Under the pieces are notes generated by a model. That model did no database searches, was not told the DNA's origin, and saw only the letters and a list, made by a program, of their open reading frames with translations. Positions 35,272 through 47,332 of a DNA stretch of 64,000 nt are shown piece after piece. Position 1 is the stretch's first letter. Every line of letters starts with the position of its first letter. The stretch spans positions 36,683,229-36,747,228 of the forward strand of contig CM049314.1 of assembly GCA_026874595.1 (NCBI GenBank), read 5' to 3'. Position numbers and translations under genes: made by a program. Origin of the DNA: Sipunculus nudus (Eukaryota; Annelida; Sipuncula; Golfingiida; Sipunculidae).

Positions 35272-35855
35272 AATTGACCTTTCCCCCATAACCCATATGT
35301 CCCGCCCATTTCATGTAATTATTATAATGAACCCCAAAATGAATCCTTAACAGACGATTTTCCATGCCCATGGTTACGAGAGCTGTTTACAAGACAATAA
35401 TGCCATCACAAAGTTCGATGACGTATGACGTCGCATTGACAAACGTCATCAACCAGAATCGCTCTTCCTACTTGACGAATATATCGCAGTCACTGTGAAC
35501 AGTCTTACCATATTTTAGATTATTTGTCTCTAACGAGTAACGTTCCAGGTGAGACATTATTATTCACTCGGTAGTCTAAGAAATCGCTCCTGCAACCTTT
35601 GGCTTAGAACTTTTTATACTGTCGCCGTTGTATAAAAAAGTCCCGGAAACCATGCCGACGTGGGTACTGGTACACACTGCACGTGTTCTGTTTTGCAGAG
35701 CCCACCAAAATTATGCAAATGTTGTGCCCATCAGATGATTGGCTGTTTACAATGCCTAAGGTTACCTGTTTGGTTGCTCGTAAGTCCAACGCTTTTGATT
35801 ATTCATTTAATGAAAATACCAATAAGGTCACATAGTGTTCATGGATAGGTCAATT
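35272..35855 (+). mobile_element. 590-bp MITE, copy A
   Basis: Homologous along its length, and in the same orientation, to 60677-61268. Ends are inverted: AATTGACCTTTCC at the left and GGATAGGTCAATT at the right. Shared internal blocks include GCCCATGG, ACTTTTTATACTGTC, GGGTACTGGTA and CACGTGTTCTGTTT. Two CRE-like TGACGT motifs (35419-35424, 35426-35431) are conserved as a cluster. Short frames inside have no recognisable product, so it is treated as non-autonomous. Confidence 0.8.
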
Positions 35856-36568
35856 CAAAGTACATAAGATATTATTTTTCTGAATATACATGGAATTGAC
35901 AAGTTAATTGTTATTCTTAAAAGTGTTTTTTTCTGTAGTAAAATAAAAGGATTTTGCATGTAAAGAGTTTTTCAACATTAGCGCCTTGGGTTTAGGATTA
36001 AGGACACAAAGGTTTCCTTATGTAGGTTTTGAGGTCGCCAAATAATGCTCGGAAAGTATATTTGACAAATTAGGTGGCACATCTTTCGAAAGGTGTCGAT
36101 AAATCTTGAAAGTCTAGGTGGCATTTCAAAGATAAGGACTCCTTTTACATTTTTTTGCACTGTCCAAAGCAGAGAACCTCATACCACATGTGTAGGTACC
36201 CACTCTGATCGTTTGTAACTGGGGGGGGGGGGGTGCCTATTGTTTTTTTTTCACATAAAAGCAAGCAATTCGTAGGCAGTGCCGTTAACACTGTGTGTGT
36301 TGTAGCAAGGTCGTCGAGATATCAGAAGATGCCTATGAATAACACAGTCATTCTTTGAACAATTCATGCAGTGCACCGTCAAAAACATCTAACAACGTCA
36401 CAGCAAGGCACCAAAATGGTAATAAATGTGACAAGTTTGGACTTGCCGCTATAACAATGCCTGCGTAGTGTAAGCAGTACATCGTTTCGGGGATAACAGG
36501 AAGTCCAGTTTATCGATAATCCTAGCTATATCGCAATAGCTCCTCAATGTTTTCCTATTTCATTGTAG
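35856..36568. other. Noncoding spacer
   Basis: A G13 run is at 36221-36233 and a GTGTGTGTT stretch near 36294. No gene is recognised before the candidate exon. Confidence 0.35.
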
Positions 36569-36648
36569 ATCCAGGTGATGCGATACAATAATGGAAAAAA
36601 GGCTAATAATCCAAGAACTTACCTAGAACCACCCAAGCCAGCTTTCAG
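36569..36648 (+). CDS. Candidate internal exon of an unidentified spliced gene
   Basis: An 80-nt segment lies between a pyrimidine-rich acceptor (TTTCCTATTTCATTGTAG, ending 36568) and a donor GTAAAT (from 36649). Only one of its three frames is open; it encodes 26 residues rich in Asn, Pro and Lys and leaves two bases of a split codon. The downstream candidate exon accepts that phase. No domain is recognised and no upstream exon was found, so this rests on splice signals and phase alone. Confidence 0.25.
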
Positions 36649-36768
36649 GTAAATCATTTTGCGATGTTGCTGCAGCAAGCCGGAACCAAATTTTTTAGTC
36701 AGGACCCATGATTCATATGTAAACATATAGGTAAGCGTATATGCAAATATATTTATCCTTTATTTTAG

Positions 36769-36898
36769 AAAAACGTGCGATTGGAACTTTGATTCTTCGA
36801 ACAGAATTACAGATTCCACTTTTAAATCTAAAAATAAAGAAAAAAATCCACCTGAAACCTCAAAGATTGCCAACAAGATTCAATGTAGATGATTTTAG
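36769..36898 (+). CDS. Candidate last coding exon paired with 36569-36648
   Basis: It follows an acceptor with a T-rich tract (CCTTTATTTTAG, ending 36768). In the phase left by the previous candidate exon it encodes about 40 Ser/Lys/Asn-rich, likely disordered residues, ending at a TGA (36890-36892). A second donor-like TTTTAG|GTAAAA follows at 36898. Another of its frames is open across the whole segment but does not fit the phase of the preceding exon. No family recognised. Confidence 0.22.
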
Positions 36899-37084
36899 GT
36901 AAAAATAAATGGCATGTCAATCGTTTGTTTTTTTTTTAAATGCAACATGAAAAAATGCGAAAACTTTCCTTTTGATTATGGGAATTGTCTATTCATCAAA
37001 TTGCCCCTTTAGTAAATAACATTGCAGTTACTTCAAAATTTTTAAGCGGAAGTTGTTATTAATATAAGTAATTATAACAGCGCA

Positions 37085-37384
37085 GCAAAGGCCCTCAGCA
37101 AACTGCAATGGCTGCCAATTCGATAGAGGTGTCAATGCAAAACTGAGCTTCTCACAAATAAGTCTATGATCTTGACGCAAAATACATGCCAGAAATATTG
37201 ATATTGAACCGATCCTCGTATAAGACAATAACGTCAGCACCAAACTTAATTTGGAGGTATAATTTACTCGTAAATAACCTCTGAAGAAGAGGTTTCAGCG
37301 CCAAGATCACACAATAAGCTGTCGTATAACCTACGGGCACCAAACAGTGTTGATGTTTTCAAACGCAACTTGATTCGCCACTGA
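37085..37384 (+). pseudogene. C-terminal tail of a second decayed LINE
   Basis: The plus strand reads like the region after the reverse transcriptase domain of CR1/L2-type LINE proteins: ALSKLQWLPIR at 37088-37123, then KTELLT, and after frame changes NLRAPNSVDVFKRNLIRH followed by a stop at 37382-37384. An in-frame TAG (37124) and shifts break it. Nothing of the upstream enzyme domains is visible, as expected for a 5'-truncated LINE copy. Confidence 0.65.
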
Positions 37385-38462
37385 ATATTAGAGTTTAAGT
37401 TTGGAATGCCGTTCTATCGCATGAAGTGGGTGCTATCTGTACCTGCTAGTACCATTTTGTTAATCCTATTTCTGTTGTAAAATGGTTCTGGCCATTTCCG
37501 AGAACAGTATATTACGGTTCGGAATGGGCTTTGGCTCAAACATGGATACATTGTTACGCTTACATTCATATATTATGGACTGTCCTGGTTTATAGTTCAA
37601 TGATCATTAATTAATCTAATACCGATCTAAAATCTAACCCTCCTCGACGGAATGCTTGCAAGAGAGCTTATTACTAACCTGTATCTAATTCATGGTCTAA
37701 CTGTGCCATTTGTTTTCCCGTTTCGCGACACCTGCCTCCAATCCGTGCATATTATGCATTAAGAAGCCAACCAGGGCGAATGCACTGAATCTTTTCAAAC
37801 GTTTCCTTTAATTTTCTACATTGTAATCAATTTGTAGAATGTTTCAATCAAGAACAGACATTTCCTTCATCAGATGTTTATACAAATATTTATTTCGACA
37901 TGTGCTACAATTAAGGGCATTGTAATAAAAAAAAGCAAAGATTTGCCTGATAAAGAAAACTATCAAATAAAATAATAATAGATGGACTTTATATATTGGT
38001 ACATGTCATGTTTTTTAACACAGAGTATATCTCTTAAAGCGATGAGATATGAGGTTTAAAATATATCTGCATATGCTTTCAGATATTGTACTTCCTGCCA
38101 AATTTAATGAATGCTTCGGCTTCTGAAACTATAATTGATAAAAAAATGTGATGAACAAGTTTAAATGGTAACATGAAACAGTCATAAACGATGCCTAGCG
38201 AATATAAGATTCACTTTAATAATATGCAAATATCTCAGTATATTTTTAATATATAAGCCTTTAACTTTAAGGATATAAAGGAAACTTATAAGTCCCACGC
38301 CGTTAAGAGGAAGGGCTACTAAAATGGTCCGCGTCTGTCCGTTCTTGCCGCATCACTGACACTAAAGTTTCCTGGTTAAACACGTGGCAGGGGACTATTT
38401 GTGTCCCTATCCTTTGTTTGTAATAGTATTGTATAATTTCTAATTTTGTTAGATTTTCTAAT
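37385..38462. other. Noncoding spacer
   Basis: No gene or element recognised. Confidence 0.4.
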
Positions 38463-38515
38463 TTTTGTTCTGAAAAAAGTGCCTGAGAAACATACCTATT
38501 ATTTGCCGTATTGTA
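38463..38515. repeat. Solitary end of the Harbinger-like MITE family
   Basis: TTCTGAAAAAAGTGCCTGAG followed by AAACATACC matches the right end of the element at 20540-20847. The rest of the element is absent, so this is a fragment. Confidence 0.6.
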
Positions 38516-39349
38516 ACCAACATATATAAATTTGTTAAAGGTTCAATTGCTTTTAATATATATTTTCTATTAGTATTACTCTTTATGATAAAAAAAAGGA
38601 GTAAAACGGTACAGGACTTTCTTGTAAAAACATTACAGATTTGGCTCTCACCTTTCTCATTGTGGCAATTTATCATCCGTTCCGATACACTTGTGCTTTG
38701 TAACTTATATACTACAAGTAGCCATATGTTTTAATACCTTGAGCGACGTATTTTGTGGTAACGATTCTGTACAATACAATATATGAAATATCACTGGTTA
38801 AATTAGATCGACTTTCTATAATCTGCCGCTCATTACATTTAATCGCCTTTTCAAGGGCCCGGTGATAATGTTCTTGCCTTGGGGCAATGTCTTGCTGTGT
38901 TAGAGTCCAAACAAGGACATTTGTCGCGTAACATAGAATCTGACATTTTCACAGAAATAAGGCTGTTTTTTTCAGGCGCCAAGAGATGGGGTACAGTGGA
39001 CACAGAGGAGCGTTTGTTTGAGGGACCTTTCTTAACAATTCATTTTATGGTTGACCTATGCGATGATTAACCTTTCAATTTTCAATTTTTCACATCAGCG
39101 GAATGTTCGTGGGAACCAATGAAATATAGGTTGTCTAACTTAACTAGATAATAAGGTTCAAGGTTATTGATCTTTCCTTTTCGGCGCATGTATTTAGCAT
39201 CAGATTATACCACAAGAACAAATGTGTATAACATTATGGATAGACTGGTGAGACGGTGGATTGTAGGGATGGTTTGGGAGACTGTTTACCTTTAGGTATC
39301 TTTACTGCATTTTTGTGATATCTTTCCACTTATACTGACACAAAAATAT

Positions 39350-39351
<2 letters not shown>
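38516..39351. other. Noncoding spacer
   Basis: A tRNA-like segment may lie near 38858-38915 but is too degenerate to call. Nothing else. Confidence 0.3.

Positions 39352-39398
<47 letters not shown>
39352..39398. repeat. (TA)n microsatellite
   Basis: About 47 bp of TA. Confidence 0.95.
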
Positions 39399-39399
<1 letters not shown>

Positions 39400-41699
39400 T
39401 CATTAACCGATTGTTATCTAGCTTCAGTACTGATTAGTGGTGCTCAAAAATCCCGTTGTCACAAAATCTCGGTTTTCTGTTACGGTTTGCCCCGGGGAAT
39501 CTCGGTGCCTCTCTTGCAGGGTTGACCATATATCCAAAACTGGGATGAAGTGTTAACAGTTTCCAAGCCTTTGGAAGGTCATTCTACGGCTGATTTACAG
39601 TTCAATCAGGGTTATGATTTGGTTGTTAGTCGAGTACCCACGTTAAACTACGACCGTAGTACAGTAATGTCGACTCTTGTAAGGTTCCACTGCGGCATAA
39701 CAAGGTAAAAGTGCGCTTAACTAAGGTTCACTTCGGGGTGCTTACCGGCACCCGCATGATTAACCCAAGTTGACCGTTTGACGATCGTACGTGAACCGTT
39801 CCTTTCAAAGTGTTCCTAATCGTACTTGAAGGGAAACACGGACCTCCTTCCGGTGCACTGCACTTGTTGTTTCAGCTCTAGGGTTCCCCTTGTCTCTAGT
39901 AGAGGTCTGCTAAGATTCCAATTTCGGTGCCGTCGATCTTGATAAAGTATTGCATGAAAAACGCCACCTGGCACGTTGTCGTATTAACAGCGTTGATAAG
40001 GATTGACTATGGATCATAAGGGCTGCTTACAGTATCAATAACATTAGCTGAGGTCGAAGTCCAGTCTTTGCACCGCCGACAAGCAAATAATCAGGGGAGT
40101 GTGACTGTAGCCCCAGTACAGTCATTTTCACATTGAGGTTTTCCATGAGATAAAAAAAAATTGCCTGCACCAACATTTTAGGGGATGAAGGATTACTAAC
40201 AAAATGAAGAATAAAATGAATAAGTGCTTATTCATGAATTTAGGTGGCTTCATGTTGTTTGTTGTAGGGGATTTCAATGATAAGGCCCCGCATGAGCTTA
40301 TACAAGTCACATGATCAATATTTGGTAAAGCAAACTACTTACTCTAAGCAAACACTTAATTCAAGTAAACCAATTAGCGAACTAATTTATAAGGCTGCTA
40401 TTTAGAAAATGAATCATTTAAATTTATTTTCATTTAATTTTACTCACAATTCTACACCTTAGCAGGATACAACTTATCAGGCACAACTCATCTCAACTAA
40501 CATCTCAATGACCATCCAGTGTCGATAAAGATGGTATGCCTTGAAAACCATTCACTTACCTGGAATTTGAGACAAGCAGAACATTGAAGGCGACAAAAAG
40601 ACAATTCTTTATGTCAGGTTCATCATTTTAGCGTGTTCTATTCAGATATGTAAAGTTAATTAAATAATTATTCTTTTGGTTAAACTGATAGTGTATGATC
40701 CAATACGGGTCTAGGATACTTAATTTTTTAAACATTTAAGAAAACATATCGATTGTATATTTGACACATTGCAAACGAGTTTGCCCGGATTGATATCCTT
40801 GTTCTGGTACCGTTTAAATATATATATTCCCACTTAGAATGGGAACTCTCTAGCTCTATGTAGATTGGTTCTGTATAAAGATAACGCATCATATAAACCT
40901 GTTTTATTTTAGTTACGAATGACGGCGTTTAATATAGGGGCCAAGTACACTTATGTGAATATGCTGCGTTCTGTAACTAAATTATTCAGCAGTATTATAG
41001 TCAAACCTCTTACACCTGTTGAAATATTTTACCTTGTGGCTGAGATTAATTCCTAACAGATACAAATCATATAAAGAGAACATGTAGTTCACAGTTACAA
41101 TGGATATGAATGACATAGTTGAATATTCGCCTCTTGAATACATCCCCACTTTATACCGAGGGAAAACCGTCCTTGCAAGTATCGTACGTTCACCTCTGCC
41201 ATAAGGAGGTTTAGTTAGCCTTATCTAATCATTATGCTTTAATGTGTTGTACCTCCGTAAGCACTAGTTATTTTTTACACGGGTAGTGCCTTAGCCTAAT
41301 ACATGCGTCATAAGTACTCCCAATATTTACTTACTGGTTCGTACTGGCGTGTGCCCTCAGACAAAGGTTGGATAAAAAAGGGTCCATATTGGCCCGTAAC
41401 TTCAGATTTGTTTAAGTTTTGCGTGGATACAGAGGGGCTTCTTATGCGGCATTATTTTCAGCTTGCTCCCGCTGTGCATTCGTCGTCCTGTATCTGGGTG
41501 TGCTGATTAAAGGGTCTAGAGAGAAATTTAGGTTTTGATGATACTCTCTTCAACCACATATCATTCCAGCGCTGTAGGAAGTGGCCCATGGGCCAGGATT
41601 CTCACCTGAATTTAACATACCGGTGATGTATGTATTTATTATTTATGTTAACATCTGGTGAAAAAAAAATAATTTTTAAGGAAACTTGAACAATAACTA
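39399..41699. other. Unassigned sequence with a GC-richer block
   Basis: From 39470 to 40090 the base composition is less AT-rich than its neighbours. A broken plus-strand reading there runs for dozens of codons between stops. That suggests an old coding sequence, perhaps a transposon relic, but no domain could be named. From 40090 to 41699 the sequence is ordinary AT-rich DNA. Confidence 0.3.
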
Positions 41700-42870
41700 A
41701 AATGACTTAGAGAGCGCTCTAAATCAGGCGTTTGTACATTGGATTTAGAAAATAGGATACAGTGACCTTATTTTCGGTTTGAAGGAAGATTTTACCAAGG
41801 ACTCCATAGATGCTAAGTTCTTTGTCCAGCTTCTACATTTTGTGCAAATCTAACTTATGTGGTGCTGAATGCTCACAGAATATGGGTCACAGTGACCTTA
41901 TTTCGGGATTCTATAATTTTACAGGGCCCTTTCTGGCCCCTCTCTGGATCTTAATTAAATTACGATTTTCTAGGTCCAACTTCTATCTTTTGTGGTCATT
42001 TGACTAAGAGGATGCTATGTTTCATGAATATATAATTAGAGTGACCTAATTTAGGTTTCCAAGGGGATATTATAATCACGTTTATGGATCCAACATTTAA
42101 AATTATGGCCACGTCTGACTATCTGGTGCTCATAATTAGGTTTTCCTTTCATATCTTACAGAATATAGTGCATCATGAGCTAATCTTAGGAGTTGAAGGA
42201 GATTTGCCAAAGACGTCCTTAAATGTTGGTACGGTCTAGATACAACCGTTATGGTTTGTTTCTGACGTTCATAGTGCTAAGATCAATCTTTAACTCCTAT
42301 AGCTGACAGAATCTATGTCATAGTGTCTTAATGTCAAGAGTCAACGGAGACTTGTCAAAGACATCCCTGGATTTTACAATATAAGGTTCTAGGTCCAACA
42401 GCTAAGTGTTTTGCCCTGTGTGACTGTCTGGGTGCTGCGAATCGTGTTGTTTGGCAGTAACTTGTGCAATATAGGTCACCATGACCGCATTTCAGGTCTC
42501 CAAGGATGTTTGTCAAAGACATCCCTGGATGTTATGTTTGAAGATTTTAATGAGTATGGATTAATTTGTACCCGGTCTGTCTGAGGGCCAGCATCCCTGG
42601 ATGTTGCGCTAGAAGATTCTAGGCCTAACAGATGCTATTTGTGTATATTTGACATTCAGGGTTCTCAAATGACATCTTTGGGCGCGCAGAATATAAGTCA
42701 CAATGACCAAATTTCTTGTATCCATGCACATTTGCCAAGGGCCTCCTTGAGTGCAACATTAGAAGATTTTATGCCTCAAGGATGAAATATGTGCCCTGTG
42801 TGACTGTCTTGGTGCTAAGAATCATGTTTGCCAGTAACTCGTAGAATATAGGTCACCATGACCTAATGAA
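41700..42870 (-). repeat. Degenerate tandem array related to the 13.5-kb repeat
   Basis: GAATATAGGTCACNRTGACCTNATTT and variants recur at about 41880, 42025, 42160, 42308, 42466, 42689 and 42844, mostly at 120-220 bp intervals, with CCTGGATGTT and AGGTCCAAC blocks between. Compared with the array at 13468-15560 it lies in the opposite orientation. The copies are more diverged, suggesting an older insertion. No coding potential. Confidence 0.7.
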
Positions 42871-43170
42871 AAAGGTTCCATTTACAGCAAGAACATATAG
42901 GGAAAAATATCACATTTTAATTTTACAAAAAAATATAAATAAATGTATGCGCTCTGACCATGAAATGTAAAAAATATACTTTGGCATCAAATGTATAACA
43001 TAATAGATTCTGTTAGCGTTTAAGAGATACATATTTCTGATGAAATTGTCTAGTCAATGAAACAGGAAAAGGTTTCTCAATTTATACATGAAAAGTAAAA
43101 CATTATACCGAAACAAATTTTCTGTTGGTCTCTATAATACTTTCAGGGTACGTTCAACAGGGGCACATTT

Positions 43171-43509
43171 ACAAACCCAATGGCCTGTATTGCAACCTAT
43201 CGTCTTCAGTTATTCAAAAATTTACATTTGGGGTGGCAGGTTGCCGGTACAACCAAACCTGTCAGTTGTGTTTATGCTGCGTAACTGAGGCTTACATTTC
43301 GCTATAAACAAATATTCATACACGATTTATTGTCATATAATGGTATGATTATTATATAAAATACGAAAAGGATTCAATTTTGCATAACCCTTCAAACTTG
43401 GACACTATATCTTCACCGCTTTGGACGCTCTGAAACCAGGTGAGACTCCAAAATATTTTTGCCTGAGCGTCCTGGACTCTTCAAATTTTTGTCCTATTGA
43501 AAGCCCTGC

Positions 43510-43561
<52 letters not shown>
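43171..43561 (+). repeat. Direct repeat, copy 1 (~390 bp, ends in (TA)n)
   Basis: Starts at ACAAACCCAATGG and shares ordered blocks with 44112-44524 (GGGTGGCAGG, CATAACCCTTCAAACTTGG, TATTGAAAGCCCTG). It ends in a (TA) array at 43511-43561. Copy spacing is 941 bp. Confidence 0.85.
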
Positions 43562-43567
<6 letters not shown>

Positions 43568-44111
43568 TGCTGACGTTTTGATGACCAGTCTATTTGCCAT
43601 TACCTTGGGTTCCGAGTTGTACACATTTGGGCTAAAACCGGGCACTTCCGAGCAAAAAATCGTCCATAACTTTCAGCTTTATAACTTTGATTTTTCACAT
43701 AATGATAGAACAGACCATATTTTATCAATGAAAATGAAATGGTTTTGTCCATTGATATTGTAGCATTTTGATTATAAATGCTTTATTGCTTTAATTCCAA
43801 ATAAATCCTTGCTTCCGACTTCCGAGTTTTACGCAGAGCCGTTTTGGAATCCCCCACCGGAAGTTCCGGTTTTCCCGCTTCATGCCGTCATGACGGACGC
43901 AGGGGCAAGTTTTCCCAGTAAACCATCCTTATTATTAATAACTGCTGCATGAATATACGTAAGTCAACCCTGAACGTTATATTTATGATTTTCCCCAACG
44001 GAATAGCGTCACTTTGTGCCTTACTTCAGAAAATTGACAATTGGACGAGCAGAAGAAAATGTAAAAGCACTGTTTGAAATGGCGTGCGCATCTGCACATA
44101 CTAGAATTGAT
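43562..44111. other. Spacer between the two direct repeat copies
   Basis: Contains GC-richer sequence at 43820-43920 (CACCGGAAGTTCCGG and similar). No gene. Confidence 0.4.
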
Positions 44112-44444
44112 ACAAACCCAATGGCTTGTATTGCCAAACCATCGTCGTCAGTTATTCACAAATTGACATTTAGGGTGGCAGGCTGCCGCTACTAACAAAC
44201 CCGTCAGTTGTGTTTATCCTGACAGAGGCTTACATTTCACTATAAGCAAATATTCATATACGATTTATAATCATATAATGATATGATAATTATAAAAAAT
44301 ACGAAAAGGATTCAATTTTGCATAACCCTTCAAACTTGGACACATATATCACCACTAATTGAGACGCTCTGAAACCAGGTGAGACTCTCCAAAATTTTTG
44401 ATTGAGCGTCCCGGACTCTTAAAATTTTCGACCTATTGAAAGCC

Positions 44445-44524
<80 letters not shown>
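44112..44524 (+). repeat. Direct repeat, copy 2 (~410 bp, ends in (TA)n)
   Basis: Homolog of 43171-43561, same strand, terminating in a longer (TA) array at 44447-44524. The shared end in (TA)n shows that the microsatellite belongs to the repeated unit and varies in length between copies. Confidence 0.85.
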
Positions 44525-44525
<1 letters not shown>

Positions 44526-45484
44526 AACAAAATTATTCATTTGATTATTTCACTGCCTTTTTTGAATGCCTCTGGCATATAAGGATTTGATAGATAGATT
44601 GGTAAATCAAAAGAATAGGTAAACAAGACAGAAATGAATAAAAACGTTAAAAATGACCAAGTGATATGTTATCAACATGTATTGCAAATATTTAGACAGT
44701 CATGGCATGGGTTATTAAAGAGTAGACGGATCATCTACGTCATGCTTGGCTTTGTTTGGATCTGTAATTTGTACAAGATAAATATGGAATAGAATAAAAA
44801 CACTATTCTTTAATAATCGAGCATGTGGAGACAAATATTTATAAAAACAAAGAGACACAAGAACAGAAGACTAATATATAAAAAAGAAATTAATTACCTT
44901 AAATCGACTACCTAATTACCTTAAAACTAATAACCAATAGGTTGTATCAGTTGTAAACTAGTCATAAATTGCCATAATTTTATTGGAGAGTAGATAGGTT
45001 TATTAAAATAGGTATATCAATTTTAATATATGTAATGAAATTTAAACATTATTATGAGAAATAGAAAAACCTATTTAATCTGAATTATTGAAGTACATAA
45101 TTTTGTTTATTCGTTTTATAGGAAAAAGTTATGTTAATTACAGGACGAGATTCATATTTATTGGTTTCAGACATCTGTGCTGGTCACACACTGTTCTGTG
45201 AGTAAAGGATATTGAACATTTGTTAATTAAATTCAAATAATACTTTTCATGAAAATGAAATATAACATAATAATATAAACAATATAAAGAAATAAACCTC
45301 GTACTTTTCATTTTATTTTCTCTCTCTCTCCCTGGGAAAGACTTTCAGTAATTAACAGTAAGATTACCAGATCCATCACGTGCGTCGTTTCACACCCTAT
45401 GCTGAGATGACAAGGTTCAGTTGAGGATGAGTAGATTTGCACACTCGGTTATCTTAACTTTTCGCAATATGTACCTGCTATAAT
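44525..45484. other. AT-rich noncoding spacer
   Basis: Nothing recognised apart from a short CTCTCTCTCTC run at about 45320. Confidence 0.4.
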
Positions 45485-46684
45485 TGTATCCGCTAAAACA
45501 TAGTTTTGCGGATACTATGTTTCCAGCTGCACGCCGCCGCCGCCGCCGGGTAGGTGTCCGGAGTACTCCTCCGTAACCGCTGGGCGGAATTTTACGAAAC
45601 CCGGGATTAAGTTCGGGTCACATGTAAACTGCTGCGCCCCGATTTTGTTTTGACCTCTGACCTTTCCTCTGCGCTCTGCGTCCGTTTGTACGTCTGTTTC
45701 CACATAAACCCACAAATCTCGGGAACCGTTCGACGGATCAGGAAAATTTTTTTTTGCACAAATGTAGCCCTTGGAGAGCTTTATAACATACACAAAAAAT
45801 GATGGCGCGACCTGCAACCATGTTTGCACAGTGTCCATCTGTTCGTCTGCTTTGGGTTAAAATCACTCATATCTCTGCAGTGATTTGACTTATTCACCTG
45901 AAATTTGGCATGCGTATACATCCTGGATAGCTTTTCTGATTTTATGACAGGTGGCGCCACCTACATTCACATTTACGCTGCAGACATCCAAGCTCATATC
46001 TCGGGAACCGTTTGACCGATTGGGCCAAAATTTTGCATGTGTATAGATCTCACATAGCTCTTTATCATACACAAAAAATGATGGCGCGACCTGCAACCAT
46101 GTTTGCACAGTGTCCATCTGTTCGTCTGCTTTGGGTTAAAATCACTCATATCTCTGCAGTGATTTGACTTATTCACCTGAAATTTGGCATGCGTATACAT
46201 CCTGGATAGCTTTTCTGATTTTATGACAGGTGGCGCCATCTACATTCACAGTTACGCTGCAGACATCCAAGCTCATATATTGGGAACCGTTTGACCGATT
46301 GGGCCAAAATTTTGCATGTATATAGATCTCACATAGCTCTTTATCATACGCAAAACTGGTTGCGCCACCTTCAGCCATTTTTGCACAGCTCCCGTCTGTT
46401 TGTCTGCCATGGGATAAAATCACTCATATCTCGGCAGTGGTTTGACATATCTGCCTAAAAGTTTGCAGGTTTATACATCCCCGACAGTTCTCTTGATTTT
46501 ATGACAGGTGGCGCCACCTGCATTCTAGTTTATGCAGCAGACATCCAAGCTCATATCTTGGGAACCGTTTGACCGCAACACTTCACTCTATTTCCCCTTG
46601 CCACTCAATCCATGCCTCACTTCACCCGTTTCACTCTGATATAGGCGGATACACGTAGTCGCTTGTCGACTACCCGTATTCTAG
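45485..46684 (+). mobile_element. Helitron/Helentron-like non-autonomous element, copy 1
   Basis: At the 5' side is a strong hairpin (45487-45514, arms TATCCGC/GCGGATA). The core has 280-bp tandem units, phased by GGGAACCG at 45721, 46003, 46282 and 46560. After a unique 90-bp segment the 3' end has a 7-bp stem GTAGTCG/CGACTAC (46655-46661, 46667-46673), seven bases, then CTAG (46681-46684) followed by T. A hairpin just before CTRR and a T flank is the Helitron 3' signature. Tandem cores are known in HINE/DINE-type elements of molluscs and insects. Frames within the units are by-products of the repetition. Confidence 0.75.
46655..46684 (+). other. Helitron-type 3' terminus (hairpin plus CTAG)
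   Basis: A perfect 7-bp stem with a CTTGT loop ends 7 bases before CTAG. The homologous terminus of the other copy is at 58341-58367 on the minus strand, with an imperfect stem and the same CTAG|T end. Confidence 0.7.
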
Positions 46685-47140
46685 TTTCTCTATTGAAACA
46701 GTCCCGGCTAAACAATGTTCTAGCCCATAGCTATGACACTTCAGCATGGTGAAAAAGAATTCGTACTTCACTATTATAACCCTGCCTGTTTTAATTAAGA
46801 GTATAGAATTGCACATCTGTGAGAAACAGTTTCACTTGAGACTTTCTCAAATTTATCTAATTCAACAATGTTTATTTGATGTATTCAGCATTAGCTTCCC
46901 ACTTCAAATATTAATGTTCATTTTGTGATGTTATAATGTTTATGATTGGACATTTACTTAACAATTGTTCATTCTGTGCATTCTGAAAATCTTATATGCT
47001 TCCAGTGTTAATGTTTTTATAGGGATTTTGTTCAATAGATTGGTCCTATTATCTTATGGTCCTATTTACATTTTGTTATATCGCAATAAAAGCAAGTTTC
47101 ATTAGCGGAATAATTATTTCCGCTATTATATGCACTCCGT

Positions 47141-47143
<3 letters not shown>
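46685..47143. other. Upstream flank of the SNTX/GTPase gene
   Basis: AT-rich. The region between the Helitron 3' end and the gene would have to hold any promoter, but no clear TATA box or first exon can be singled out. Confidence 0.35.

Positions 47144-47206
<63 letters not shown>
47144..47206. repeat. (TA)n microsatellite upstream of the large gene
   Basis: About 62 bp of TA ending 127 bp before the start codon at 47333. Confidence 0.95.
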
Positions 47207-47208
<2 letters not shown>

Positions 47209-47332
47209 CATCAGTTGGCTAGGCAGGTTATAAATATAGGGCAAGCCTCAGGAAATAAAGGTCTCCATTACAAATATTTGAAGAATCTTAATACTTTATG
47301 TTTAAAAGTTTCATGTTCCATTTAAAGGTATC

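Noticed and set aside
45515-46423. Overlapping 75-107 codon minus-strand frames with near-identical sequences
   Set aside because: They are translations of the 280-bp tandem units of the Helitron-like element; the frames repeat because the DNA repeats.
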